22,344 bases of DNA from CAMQVM01 sp044433405 (GTDB lineage Bacteria; Bacteroidota; Bacteroidia; Bacteroidales; Rikenellaceae), in NCBI GenBank assembly GCA_044433405.1, contig JAWXTQ010000016.1, positions 1-22,344 of the forward strand, written 5' to 3'. Both the position numbers and the translations under genes were made by a program. The notes below the pieces were generated by a model. The model did no database searches. It worked only from the letters and a program-made list of their open reading frames with translations, and was not told the DNA's origin. This document shows, one piece after another, positions 7,401-15,623 of the stretch (its first letter is position 1; every line of letters starts with the position of its first letter).

Positions 7401-8693
7401 TTAAAATTTAATTTTTAATCCCATACCATAACCTGTGACAGTGGGAGTGGTTCTGTTAAGAATAGAGTTTGTAGACTGCCCGATAATTGTTGGTTCTACC
7501 GACATTGCTAAGTCGTTTGAGATGTCATATCGTGCTAGATATGCGTCAACGTGGGCATCCACAATTTGTAGAAGATAGAATCCTGCTACCAATATAATAC
7601 CTAAATCTCGATAACGCCTAAATGAGTTACGAGTGTTTTGTAGTTGAGTCTCAGAGTAGTAGCCTCCAAATTCGTCGACTGTGCTGTCGTCACCATCAGT
7701 TAATAAATCGTAGGCTAGTTTATAACGTTGGTATCCACGGCTATTATAACTCAATATGTATGCAAATGTGGCAAAGCCACCATATACTACTGGTAGCTTC
7801 CAGTACTTCTCATTGTAGAGTTGTCCTGCCCCTGGGAATAGTGCCGCCAAAATAGTAGCTTTTCGTGTAGGGTGAATATCTCCTTTGTAGTTTACAATAC
7901 CATCGCTTAAGAAATACATATACGTCAACGTTGCACCTGCAAACATTGCAGTTCTTTGAGAATTATATTTATCCATCGTTTGGCGACGAGTGTTGATTAA
8001 GTCATCACTTGCACTTGTCCCGACAACGTCGTTATATAGCTGTTTTGCCTCGGAGTATTTGTTGTTGCTGACAATTCCGTAGGCCGCAAAACCACCTGCT
8101 ACAGAGTATAGTATTGGTATTTTATAGGCTTGTTTGTTGTATAGCTGTCCAAATCCTGGTAGTCCAATAGAGTATAGTGTTAGTTGTTGAACCGATAGCG
8201 TATCTTTGAATATAGGATTACGCTCCATTGCTAGTGCAGAGTAGGGTCGCCTTATCTCAGCCTCTCTAGCTTTGATAGAATCTTTAGAGAAGTAGTTTCT
8301 ATCTAGCTCGCGCTCCTCAATTACAGGTAGTATACCCCCGACAACCTCAACTATCTTTATTGGGTTGTGTAGAGACGTTTCAGTAGAGTCACCTAGCGCG
8401 TAGTAGGTGGAGTCACCAAGCGCATAGTAGGTGGAGTCACCAATAATTAACGTTGTCGAATCGTTAAGCATTATTGCTGTAGAATCTGCCACGAAAATAG
8501 ATGTCGTATCACTCCGCGAATTTCTTGTAGAGTCGATAATCGCCTTTAGATTGCTGTGTATAGTGGTATCTTGCTTTAATCCTAATGCTAAAAGAGGATT
8601 ACTCCATAATGTGGCAGTAAAAAGCACTAGTACAATAAGTCTAGTCATAAATCTGCTTGGCATATTTGCCTTTTTGTTAAAAAGTAAATTCAA
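7401..8693 (-). CDS. DUF5683-type envelope protein with two LPG-QLYN repeats
   Basis: 430 residues from ATG 8693; ATGs at residues 11 and 16 would give a more typical signal peptide (MTRLIVLVLFTATLW then LLALG). A low-complexity region, residues 70-104, repeats Asp-Ser-Thr every eight residues. The conserved part contains the same motif twice: LPGFGQLYNKQAYKIPILY (178-196) and FPGAGQLYNEKYWKLPVVY (286-304), each followed by a small hydrophobic segment, so the domain looks like an internal duplication. I recall this domain as DUF5683, commonly encoded beside parB in Bacteroidales; its function is unknown. Export and membrane location are inferred from the N-terminus and hydrophobic segments. 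It begins 22 bases after parB and is probably co-transcribed with it. Confidence 0.8.
   Translation of the reverse strand: MNLLFNKKANMPSRFMTRLIVLVLFTATLWSNPLLALGLKQDTTIHSNLKAIIDSTRNSRSDTTSIFVADSTAIMLNDSTTLIIGDSTYYALGDSTYYALGDSTETSLHNPIKIVEVVGGILPVIEERELDRNYFSKDSIKAREAEIRRPYSALAMERNPIFKDTLSVQQLTLYSIGLPGFGQLYNKQAYKIPILYSVAGGFAAYGIVSNNKYSEAKQLYNDVVGTSASDDLINTRRQTMDKYNSQRTAMFAGATLTYMYFLSDGIVNYKGDIHPTRKATILAALFPGAGQLYNEKYWKLPVVYGGFATFAYILSYNSRGYQRYKLAYDLLTDGDDSTVDEFGGYYSETQLQNTRNSFRRYRDLGIILVAGFYLLQIVDAHVDAYLARYDISNDLAMSVEPTIIGQSTNSILNRTTPTVTGYGMGLKIKF
8382..8486 (-). repeat. Tandem 24-bp repeat encoding an octapeptide (DST phase)
   Basis: Five Asp-Ser-Thr triplets occur at residues 70, 78, 86, 94 and 102 of the DUF5683 protein, exactly eight residues apart. 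The two most recent units, 8394-8417 and 8418-8441 (both GDSTYYAL), differ at 2 of 24 bases; earlier units have diverged in DNA. The pattern indicates in-frame tandem duplication. Confidence 0.9.
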
Positions 8694-8715
8694 AATTAGT
8701 CCTTTTTGCTCCGTA

Positions 8716-9633
8716 TTAATTCTTTAACTCTGATAGTGATTCAAGCTTAGATAATATCTCGTTAATTTCTTGTTCGTTTTTGAAATCTATAACGATTTTT
8801 CCTTTGCCTTTTGCGTTTTGTTTTATTGATATTTTTTGATTTAACATGCTCTCTAGGCAGCTAATCAACTTGATATGATTGGCTGGTTGGCTTGTTACTT
8901 CTTCTTTTTCTGAAGTTTCAGGGAGTGTTATAAGTGCATTCTCGGCAATCTGTTTAGCTAAATCCTCACTCTGTCTAACCGATAGGTGGCTCTTAACTAT
9001 CTGTTTTAGAAGTGCAATTTGCTGAGCATTATCTTCGATGCTCATAATCGCTTTGGCGTGACCCATTGTGATTATATTCTCGTTGAGAGATAGCTGTATC
9101 TCAGCAGGTAGCTTGAGTAGGCGAATATAGTTTGAAATTGTAGAACGTTTTTTACCTACGCGCTCAGAAAGTTTCTCTTGAGTAACGCCACACTCCTCAA
9201 TAAGTCTGTTTAATGTAAATGCAACCTCTATTGAGTTAAGGTTTTCGCGTTGGATATTCTCTACAAGCGACATTTCTAGCATTGTAGTATCGTCTACCTT
9301 GCGAATATATGCTGGTACTCTCTCTAGTCCAGCAAGTTTAGATGCTCTGTAGCGTCTCTCTCCAGATATTATTATATATTTGCCATCTCCACTATCGCGC
9401 AAGGTGATTGGTTGTATTACGCCAAGAGCCTTGATTGATTCAGCAAGCTCCTCAATTAACTCTTGATTGAAAACTTGACGAGGCTGAGCAGTGTTAGGTG
9501 TAATATTGTTTATGTCAACTTCGCAAATATTGCTTTTTTGTTGCGGTGTATTGTTCTTAAGGAGTAGATCTTCAGTGTCAAATATTGCATTTAATCCTCT
9601 TCCTAGTCGTTGAGGTTTGTTGTTGCTAGCCAT
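8716..9633 (-). CDS. parB: Chromosome-partition protein ParB (Spo0J family)
   Basis: 305 residues. The N-terminal nucleotide-binding ParB domain has the CTP-binding motif GERRYRA (91-97) and ENIQRENLNSIE (125-136). A helix-turn-helix for parS binding follows in QEKLSERVGKKRSTISNYI (152-170). The C-terminal end (about 245-305) would be the dimerisation segment. ParB loads at parS, spreads as a CTP-dependent clamp and recruits SMC; ParA moves it. It lies 39 bases after parA. No match to the canonical palindromic parS was seen in the window by eye, so its sites probably lie elsewhere. The MASNNKPQRLGRGL start is typical of the family (the RLGRGL motif contacts ParA). Confidence 0.96.
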   Translation of the reverse strand: MASNNKPQRLGRGLNAIFDTEDLLLKNNTPQQKSNICEVDINNITPNTAQPRQVFNQELIEELAESIKALGVIQPITLRDSGDGKYIIISGERRYRASKLAGLERVPAYIRKVDDTTMLEMSLVENIQRENLNSIEVAFTLNRLIEECGVTQEKLSERVGKKRSTISNYIRLLKLPAEIQLSLNENIITMGHAKAIMSIEDNAQQIALLKQIVKSHLSVRQSEDLAKQIAENALITLPETSEKEEVTSQPANHIKLISCLESMLNQKISIKQNAKGKGKIVIDFKNEQEINEILSKLESLSELKN

Positions 9634-9672
9634 ATTTATATCGTTTTTGTTGAAGTTAATGAATTGAATTTA

Positions 9673-10434
9673 TTAAGAATTGTTTGCAATAAGCTCTTTT
9701 GCTAGCAGGGTGTAGGCGCTAGCACCAGATGAACTTGCGTCATAAAGCATAACAGGTTTGCCGTAGCTCGGAGCTTCACTTAGCCTGATATTTCGTGCAA
9801 TAACAGTCTCAAAAACAAGCGATTTAAAGTGTTCTCTAACCTCTTCAACTACTTGATTTGATAGTTTTAGGCGTGAATCATACATTGTCATCAAAAAACC
9901 CTCAATTTCAAGTTGGGGATTCATGCGGCTTTTAACCATCTTGATGCTATTGAGTAGTTTGCCTAGCCCCTCAAGTGCAAAATATTCGCATTGTACAGGT
10001 ATTAAAACGCTATCCGCAGCATTTAGAGCATTGATTGTAACCAATCCTAGCGATGGTGAGCAGTCAATCAAGATGTAGTCAAACTCCTCTTTAAGAGGTT
10101 CAAGAGCTTGTCGGAGTCTGATTTGTGCATTGTTTAGCTGCAATATTTCAGCCTCAGCACCAGCCAAGTCGATACTTGAAGGTAGAATTCTTAGGTTTGG
10201 TAGCTCTTCGAATTCTAGAAGTAACTCCTCTACTTTCTCTTGACCAAGTAGTATGTCATAAACCCCTCTCTCGTTGATGTCAAGGCCAAATCCAGAAGTT
10301 GAATTTGCCTGTGGATCTGCATCAACTAACAGTACGCGCTTGCCAAGCAGCGATAAACTCGCAGCCAAATTGATAGCTGTAGTTGTTTTTCCTACTCCCC
10401 CCTTTTGATTAGCTAAAGCTATTATTCTACCCAT
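9673..10434 (-). CDS. parA: Chromosome-partition ATPase ParA (Soj family)
   Basis: 253 residues from ATG 10434, giving the standard N-terminus MGRIIALANQKGGVGKTTT with the deviant Walker A (KGGVGKTT) directly after the first strand. The frame is open a further 15 codons upstream, but that extension has no family counterpart. Walker A' is VDADPQANST and Walker B is YILIDCSPSLG. There is no N-terminal HTH, so this is the chromosomal Soj type rather than the plasmid P1-ParA type. ATP-dependent DNA binding and ParB-stimulated hydrolysis drive origin segregation. It is the first gene of a five-gene minus-strand run and diverges from aconitase with its own promoter about 90 bases upstream. Confidence 0.95.
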   Translation of the reverse strand: MGRIIALANQKGGVGKTTTAINLAASLSLLGKRVLLVDADPQANSTSGFGLDINERGVYDILLGQEKVEELLLEFEELPNLRILPSSIDLAGAEAEILQLNNAQIRLRQALEPLKEEFDYILIDCSPSLGLVTINALNAADSVLIPVQCEYFALEGLGKLLNSIKMVKSRMNPQLEIEGFLMTMYDSRLKLSNQVVEEVREHFKSLVFETVIARNIRLSEAPSYGKPVMLYDASSSGASAYTLLAKELIANNS

Positions 10435-10523
10435 AACATAAGTAATTAAAAAACAATTCCGTATTAGATTGGCCACCATTGAGCTGTTTTGCGTCTCAAT
10501 TTTGGTCCTAATTATACAAGCTA

Positions 10524-10554
10524 CAAAAGTAATTAAACTTTTTTTTAATTACAA
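10524..10554 (-). promoter_or_regulatory. Promoter of the parAB operon
   Basis: On the minus strand TTG (10554-10552), a 20-base spacer, then TACTTTTG (10531-10524), a full TAnnTTTG match. Transcription would start near 10518, leaving a leader of about 80 bases before parA. Confidence 0.65.
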
Positions 10555-10685
10555 TTTATTATGGGTTAAAAATATTTCTTTAGATTAAATTTTTAAATGT
10601 AGTAGATATATTCTGGATGTTAATGTTAAAATATTTTGCCCTGTTTTTATCCGATGTGGGATTATGTTTTTTGCCTGATTTTTAT

Positions 10686-10693
10686 TATCTTTG
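10686..10693 (+). promoter_or_regulatory. -7 element of the aconitase operon promoter
   Basis: TATCTTTG matches TAnnTTTG exactly, 31 bases before ATG 10725. The -33 position (about 10663-10666) reads TATG, a weak match. Its position inside the upstream open extension of the acn frame shows that the extension is leader rather than protein. Confidence 0.55.
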
Positions 10694-10724
10694 TGTTTTT
10701 CGTGTAAAAAATATAAACTACAAT

Positions 10725-12971
10725 ATGATGTTTGATTTTGATATTATTTCTCAACTCTATGCTACGATGGCAGCAAAGGTGCAGGTAGCGCAACAAGAGT
10801 TAAAGAGGCCGATGACGTTGGCTGAAAAAGTTTTGTATTCACATCTTTACAGTCAATCCGACATTAAAGAGTTTGTAAGAGGTGAAGATTATGTGAATTT
10901 TTCTCCCGATAGAGTAGCAATGCAGGATGCAACAGCGCAAATGGCGCTACTCCAATTTATGAATGCTGGTCGTGATAAGGTTGCGTTGCCTACCTCTGTC
11001 CATTGCGATCACCTTATTCAAGCAAATAAAGGGGCTCAGAGCGATTTGAGTTTAGCTAAAGAAAGTAATAGAGAAGTATACGACTTTCTAAAATCTGTAG
11101 CTAGCAAGTATGGTATTGGGTATTGGAGAGCGGGTGCTGGGATTATTCATCAGCAGGTATTAGAAAATTACGCTTTCCCTGGTGGTATGATTATTGGCAC
11201 CGATTCTCATACACCAAATGGTGGTGGATTAGGTATGATTGCTATTGGTGTGGGAGGTGCTGATGCAGTGGATGTTATGACTGCAATGCCGTGGGAGTTA
11301 AAAATGCCTAAAATAATAGGTGTTAAATTAACGGGTTCTCTCAGTGGATGGTGTTCGCCTAAGGATGTTATATTAAAGCTAGCAGGCATATTGAGTGTAA
11401 AAGGCGGTACTAACTCTATTATAGAGTATTTTGGTGATGGTGCAACTTCGCTATCTGCAACTGGCAAAGCAACAATTTGCAATATGGGTGCAGAGGTGGG
11501 AGCAACTACCTCAATATTTCCGTATGATAAGTCGATGGCAGAGTATCTGTGTGCTACGGGTAGAGAGAAAGTTGCTAGTGCGGCTAATGATATTTTATCA
11601 TCTCTTAGAGCTGATAGTAAGGTTGAAGAAAACCCTTCGCTCTACTTTGATAGAGTAATCGAGATAAATCTGAGCGAGTTAGAACCCTATATTAATGGTC
11701 CATTTACTCCAGATGCAGCTCATACAATCTCAGAGTTTGCAGAGGTTGTAAAATCTAAGAGGTATCCACAAAAGATGGAGGTAGGACTTATTGGTTCATG
11801 TACTAACTCCTCTTATCAAGATTTAGCGCGTGCAGCCTCAGTTGCATCTGATGCCGCAGAGAAGGGCGTGGTGGTTGCTGCTGAGTTGATAATAAATCCT
11901 GGCTCTCAGCAGGTGCATGACACTGCCGAGCGCGATGGAATTTTAGACTCTCTTAAAAAAGTTGGTGGAGTCGTTATGACTAATGCATGTGGTCCTTGTA
12001 TTGGGCAGTGGAAGCGTAATAGTGACGACAACACCAGAGCAAACTCTATTGTGACATCTTTTAACCGAAACTTTGCAAAACGCGCTGACGGTAATGCTAA
12101 TACACACGCATTTGTGACTTCACCAGAGATAGTGATGGCTTTGACTATTGCTGGAGATTTGTGTTTTAATCCACTTACTGATTCGCTCTCAAATAAAAAT
12201 GGAGAGATGGTTAGACTTTCAGAGCCAAAGGGTGATGCTCTACCATCGTTGGGTTTTGAAGTGAGCGATAATGGGTATGTTGCCCCTGTTAACAATGGTG
12301 ATGCTATTGATGTTATAATATCGCCTGAGTCGCAGAGGTTGCAGAGATTAGAGCGATTTGCACCATTTAATAGTGACGACTTTAAACAGATGCGTTTGTT
12401 GATTAAGGTTGAAGGTAAATGCACTACCGACCATATATCCATGGCTGGAGAGTGGTTGAAATATAGAGGTCATCTCGATAATATTTCAAATAACCTTTTG
12501 ATGGGAGCAATCAATATATTTAATGGAGAGTCAAATTGTGTGTTAAATGCTATTAGTGGTGACTATTGTAAAGTGTCGACTCTTGCGCGAGAGTATAAAA
12601 AGTTAGGGGTTAGTTCAATTGTATTTGCAGAAGAGAATTATGGTGAGGGCTCTTCGCGAGAGCATGCAGCAATGGAGCCTCGTTTTCTAAATGTTAAAGC
12701 GATAATTGTAAAGTCGTTTGCACGCATTCATGAAACAAACCTTAAAAAGCAGGGAGTTTTGGCACTTACATTTGTCGATAAGTCAGATTATGACAAAGTT
12801 CGAGAGGATGATGTTGTGGCCATTAATGGGGTTGAAAATATTGCTCAAGGTGAAAATCTAAGTGTAACATTAATGCACAAAGATGGTACAACCGAGAGTT
12901 TTGAGGTGCAGCATAGTTATAACCAATTGCAGATAAATTGGTTGAAGGCAGGAAGTGCTTTGAATTGTTAA
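10725..12971 (+). CDS. acnA: Aconitate hydratase (mitochondrial-type aconitase)
   Basis: 748 residues from ATG 10725 (a second ATG follows at once). The frame is open to 10617, but that stretch contains the -7 element and has no family counterpart. The [4Fe-4S] ligands are Cys359 in GSCTNSS and Cys422/Cys425 in ACGPCIGQW; their spacing (63 and 3) equals that of mitochondrial aconitase. The swivelling C-terminal domain has the substrate loop GEGSSREHAAMEPR. The enzyme interconverts citrate and isocitrate through cis-aconitate in the cytosol. Icd follows after 20 bases and citrate synthase after that, so citrate is made and consumed by products of one operon. The mitochondrial type, rather than IRP/AcnA or AcnB type, is judged from length and motif spacing, and the symbol acnA is used loosely. 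Confidence 0.95.
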   Translation: MMFDFDIISQLYATMAAKVQVAQQELKRPMTLAEKVLYSHLYSQSDIKEFVRGEDYVNFSPDRVAMQDATAQMALLQFMNAGRDKVALPTSVHCDHLIQANKGAQSDLSLAKESNREVYDFLKSVASKYGIGYWRAGAGIIHQQVLENYAFPGGMIIGTDSHTPNGGGLGMIAIGVGGADAVDVMTAMPWELKMPKIIGVKLTGSLSGWCSPKDVILKLAGILSVKGGTNSIIEYFGDGATSLSATGKATICNMGAEVGATTSIFPYDKSMAEYLCATGREKVASAANDILSSLRADSKVEENPSLYFDRVIEINLSELEPYINGPFTPDAAHTISEFAEVVKSKRYPQKMEVGLIGSCTNSSYQDLARAASVASDAAEKGVVVAAELIINPGSQQVHDTAERDGILDSLKKVGGVVMTNACGPCIGQWKRNSDDNTRANSIVTSFNRNFAKRADGNANTHAFVTSPEIVMALTIAGDLCFNPLTDSLSNKNGEMVRLSEPKGDALPSLGFEVSDNGYVAPVNNGDAIDVIISPESQRLQRLERFAPFNSDDFKQMRLLIKVEGKCTTDHISMAGEWLKYRGHLDNISNNLLMGAINIFNGESNCVLNAISGDYCKVSTLAREYKKLGVSSIVFAEENYGEGSSREHAAMEPRFLNVKAIIVKSFARIHETNLKKQGVLALTFVDKSDYDKVREDDVVAINGVENIAQGENLSVTLMHKDGTTESFEVQHSYNQLQINWLKAGSALNC

Positions 12972-12991
12972 TCGTTAATTAGAACTTTAAA

Positions 12992-14260
12992 ATGGCAAAA
13001 ATAGAGATAAAAAATGGTGCGCTTATAGTGCCCGATATTGCAACTATTCCCTTTATCGAGGGTGATGGTGTAGGGGCAGAGATTACCTCTGCAGTGCAAA
13101 AAATCGTTGATAAAGCGATAGAAATTTCGTATGGTGGTGTACGTAAAATAGAATGGATGGAGGTGTTAGCAGGTGGAAAATCATTTGATAAGAGTGGTAA
13201 TTATCTGCCTGAGCAAACATTGAAGGCGTTTAAAGAGTATCTTGTTGGCATCAAAGGCCCATTGATGACCCCAGTAGGTGAGGGAATTCGCTCTTTGAAT
13301 GTTGCTTTGCGTCAGGAGTTGGATTTGTATGTTTGTTTGCGCCCAGTGCGTTGGTTTTCAGGTGTAGAGTCGCCAGTGAAGCGACCTGAGAGTGTTGATA
13401 TGCATATATTTCGCGAGAATACTGAGGATATCTACGCAGGAATAGAGTGGCAAGCAGGAAGCGAGGAGGCTGAAAAGTTTTTAACATTTATAACAACCCA
13501 AATGAATGTTAAAAAGGTTAGATTCCCAGAGAGTAGCTCGTTTGGCGTGAAACCTGTATCAAGAGAGGGTAGTGAAAGGCTTGTTCGTGCTGCTATTGAG
13601 TACGCCTTAGAGCGTAATTTACCTAAATTAACCCTTGTGCATAAAGGTAATATTATGAAATTCACTGAGGGAGGATTTAAAAAATGGGGATACGCTCTTT
13701 CAGAACGTGAGTTTGGCGATAGAGTTTTTACACGTAACCAATTTGAGGCTCTTGTACAAAGTGATGGCAAAGCAGCTGCTATGTCTTATTTAAAAGAGTT
13801 GCAATCTAGAGGTGTTTTGTATATTGATGACTGTATTGCTGATGCTTTTTTACAAAATACACTTCTTATGCCTGAAAACTATTCGGTCATTGCTACCCTA
13901 AACCTTAATGGTGATTATATCTCTGATCAATTAGCTGCAATGGTTGGAGGTATAGGAATTGCCCCAGGTGCTAATATTAACTATTTGACAGGTCATGCAA
14001 TTTTTGAAGCCACCCATGGCACTGCTCCTGATATTGCAGGAGAGAATATTGCTAATCCATGTTCACTGTTGTTGTCAGCGGTAATGATGCTTCAATATAT
14101 GGGGTGGAATGAACCAGCAATAGCTATTGAGCAGGCGTTAGAGTCTCTGTTTGTGAGCGGAAGCGCAACTGTAGACTTAGCAAAACAGATGAATAATGGC
14201 AAATCGCTATCCACTAGTGAGTTTGCTGAAGCTATAATAAATAAACTTTCTTTAACTTAA
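12992..14260 (+). CDS. icd: Isocitrate dehydrogenase, predicted NAD-dependent
   Basis: 422 residues, aligned along its length with the homodimeric E. coli Icd type. Substrate-binding features are SLNVALRQELD (101-111; Ser101 is the counterpart of E. coli Ser113), RPVRWF (117-122) and ENTEDIYAG (142-150). It oxidatively decarboxylates isocitrate to 2-oxoglutarate. In the coenzyme site ATHGTAPDIAGENIANP (340-356) has Asp347, Ile348 and Ala354 where the NADP enzyme of E. coli has Lys344, Tyr345 and Val351. Near the C-terminus TVDLAKQM replaces TYDFERLM, so Tyr391 and Arg395 are also lost. Asp-Ile-Ala is the established signature of NAD-specific enzymes of this family, so a default NADP label would probably be wrong. 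It sits between acn (20 bases) and citrate synthase (11 bases). Confidence 0.93.
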   Translation: MAKIEIKNGALIVPDIATIPFIEGDGVGAEITSAVQKIVDKAIEISYGGVRKIEWMEVLAGGKSFDKSGNYLPEQTLKAFKEYLVGIKGPLMTPVGEGIRSLNVALRQELDLYVCLRPVRWFSGVESPVKRPESVDMHIFRENTEDIYAGIEWQAGSEEAEKFLTFITTQMNVKKVRFPESSSFGVKPVSREGSERLVRAAIEYALERNLPKLTLVHKGNIMKFTEGGFKKWGYALSEREFGDRVFTRNQFEALVQSDGKAAAMSYLKELQSRGVLYIDDCIADAFLQNTLLMPENYSVIATLNLNGDYISDQLAAMVGGIGIAPGANINYLTGHAIFEATHGTAPDIAGENIANPCSLLLSAVMMLQYMGWNEPAIAIEQALESLFVSGSATVDLAKQMNNGKSLSTSEFAEAIINKLSLT

Positions 14261-14271
14261 AATCGTAATAT

Positions 14272-15621
14272 ATGAAAAATGAGTATGTAATCTATAAATT
14301 ATCAGAGACAATAAAGTATACAAGTAAAATTGAGCCCGATCTGTTTCCTAAGTATAATGTGAAGCGTGGGCTTCGTAATAAAGACCACTCAGGGGTGCTC
14401 GTTGGTTTAACTAAGATTGGCGATGTAGTAGGTTATGAGCGTTTGCCAGAGGGCGGATTGCAGGCAGTAGAGGGAAAACTTCTCTATCGTGGTGTTGATG
14501 TTGCAGATTTAGTTCGTGGTGTGCAGAAAGAGGATAGATTTGGCTTTGAGGAGACAGTGTTCCTATTGCTTTCAGGTTATTTGCCAGACAAAGAGGAGTA
14601 TGAGTCATTTTATAATGTACTATATAGTGTAATGCCTTTAGAGCAGAAAACAAAGATGAATATTATTGACCTAGAGGGGCATAATATTATGAATATCTTA
14701 GCTCGAAGCGTGCTGGAATTGTATACGTTTGATTCCCTACCTGATGATACTTCGCGTGAGAATCTGGTGCGTCAATCTATTGAGCTAATTGCTCGTTTTC
14801 CGACAATTATCGCTTACGCTTACAATATCCTAAATCATAGCCAGATGGGTAAATCACTCCATATTCACCATCCTAAAGAGGGGTTGTCAATTGCTGAGAA
14901 TTTCCTATATATGCTAAAGGGAGGGTACACACAACTTGAAGCTAAGATATTAGACTTAGCATTGATTCTGCATGCCGAACATGGTGGCGGTAACAACTCT
15001 ACATTTACCGTTAGGGTTACAAGTTCGTCAGGTACTGACACCTACTCTTCAATAGCTGCAGCTATTGGTTCGTTAAAGGGACCATTGCATGGAGGTGCAA
15101 ATATATCGGTGATAGACATGTTTCACCATTTGCAAAAGAATATTAAAAACTGGGATGACGTTGAGGAGATTGATGCGTATCTTTACAAAATATTGCGCAA
15201 AGAGGCGTATAATCGCACAGGTCTAATATACGGTATAGGACATGCTGTTTACACAATATCCGACCCTCGTGCATTGCTCCTAAAGGAGATGGCAAGAGAG
15301 TTAGCAGAAGAGAAAAATCGCCAAAAAGAGTTTGCCTTTTTAGAACTACTTGAGGAGCGTGCTATCTCTACCTTTATGGAGTATAAGGGAAGCAAAGTGA
15401 ATAAGAGAGTGTGTGCGAATGTTGATTTTTATTCAGGATTTGTGTATGAGATGATTGGCTTACCGCGTGAGGTTTTCACCCCACTGTTTGCGATGAGTCG
15501 TATTGCTGGGTGGTGTGCTCATCGAATTGAAGAGTTGAACTTTGCCGACAAGCGTATTATTCGTCCAGCCTATAAAAATATTGCTCCTCTTTCGGAGTTT
15601 ACTCCAATGTCAAAGAGATAG
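14272..15621 (+). CDS. gltA: Citrate synthase
   Basis: 449 residues. Catalytic residues are visible as His273 in GPLHGGAN (270-277), His324 in GIGHAVY (321-327) and Asp385 in NVDFYSG (383-389); LHAEHGGGNNST (233-244) carries the conserved His pair. SDPRA (330-334) follows the second catalytic His. It condenses oxaloacetate and acetyl-CoA to citrate. The protein carries about 60 extra N-terminal residues compared with the shortest bacterial enzymes, before the LLYRGVDV block (70-77). Methylcitrate synthase activity cannot be excluded by sequence alone, but linkage to aconitase and Icd supports citrate. It starts 11 bases after icd and ends 2 bases before cysteine synthase, so all four genes are probably one transcript. 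Confidence 0.95.
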   Translation: MKNEYVIYKLSETIKYTSKIEPDLFPKYNVKRGLRNKDHSGVLVGLTKIGDVVGYERLPEGGLQAVEGKLLYRGVDVADLVRGVQKEDRFGFEETVFLLLSGYLPDKEEYESFYNVLYSVMPLEQKTKMNIIDLEGHNIMNILARSVLELYTFDSLPDDTSRENLVRQSIELIARFPTIIAYAYNILNHSQMGKSLHIHHPKEGLSIAENFLYMLKGGYTQLEAKILDLALILHAEHGGGNNSTFTVRVTSSSGTDTYSSIAAAIGSLKGPLHGGANISVIDMFHHLQKNIKNWDDVEEIDAYLYKILRKEAYNRTGLIYGIGHAVYTISDPRALLLKEMARELAEEKNRQKEFAFLELLEERAISTFMEYKGSKVNKRVCANVDFYSGFVYEMIGLPREVFTPLFAMSRIAGWCAHRIEELNFADKRIIRPAYKNIAPLSEFTPMSKR

Positions 15622-15623
15622 TC

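Noticed and set aside
8716..10434. A parS site near parAB
   Set aside because: I looked for the canonical GTTTCACGTGAAAC palindrome throughout the window and saw none. Degenerate sites would need a computed scan.
11906..12442. 178-codon open frame on the minus strand inside aconitase
   Set aside because: It is antisense to a strongly supported gene with Fe-S ligands and a full domain, and its peptide is serine- and leucine-rich with no recognisable motif.
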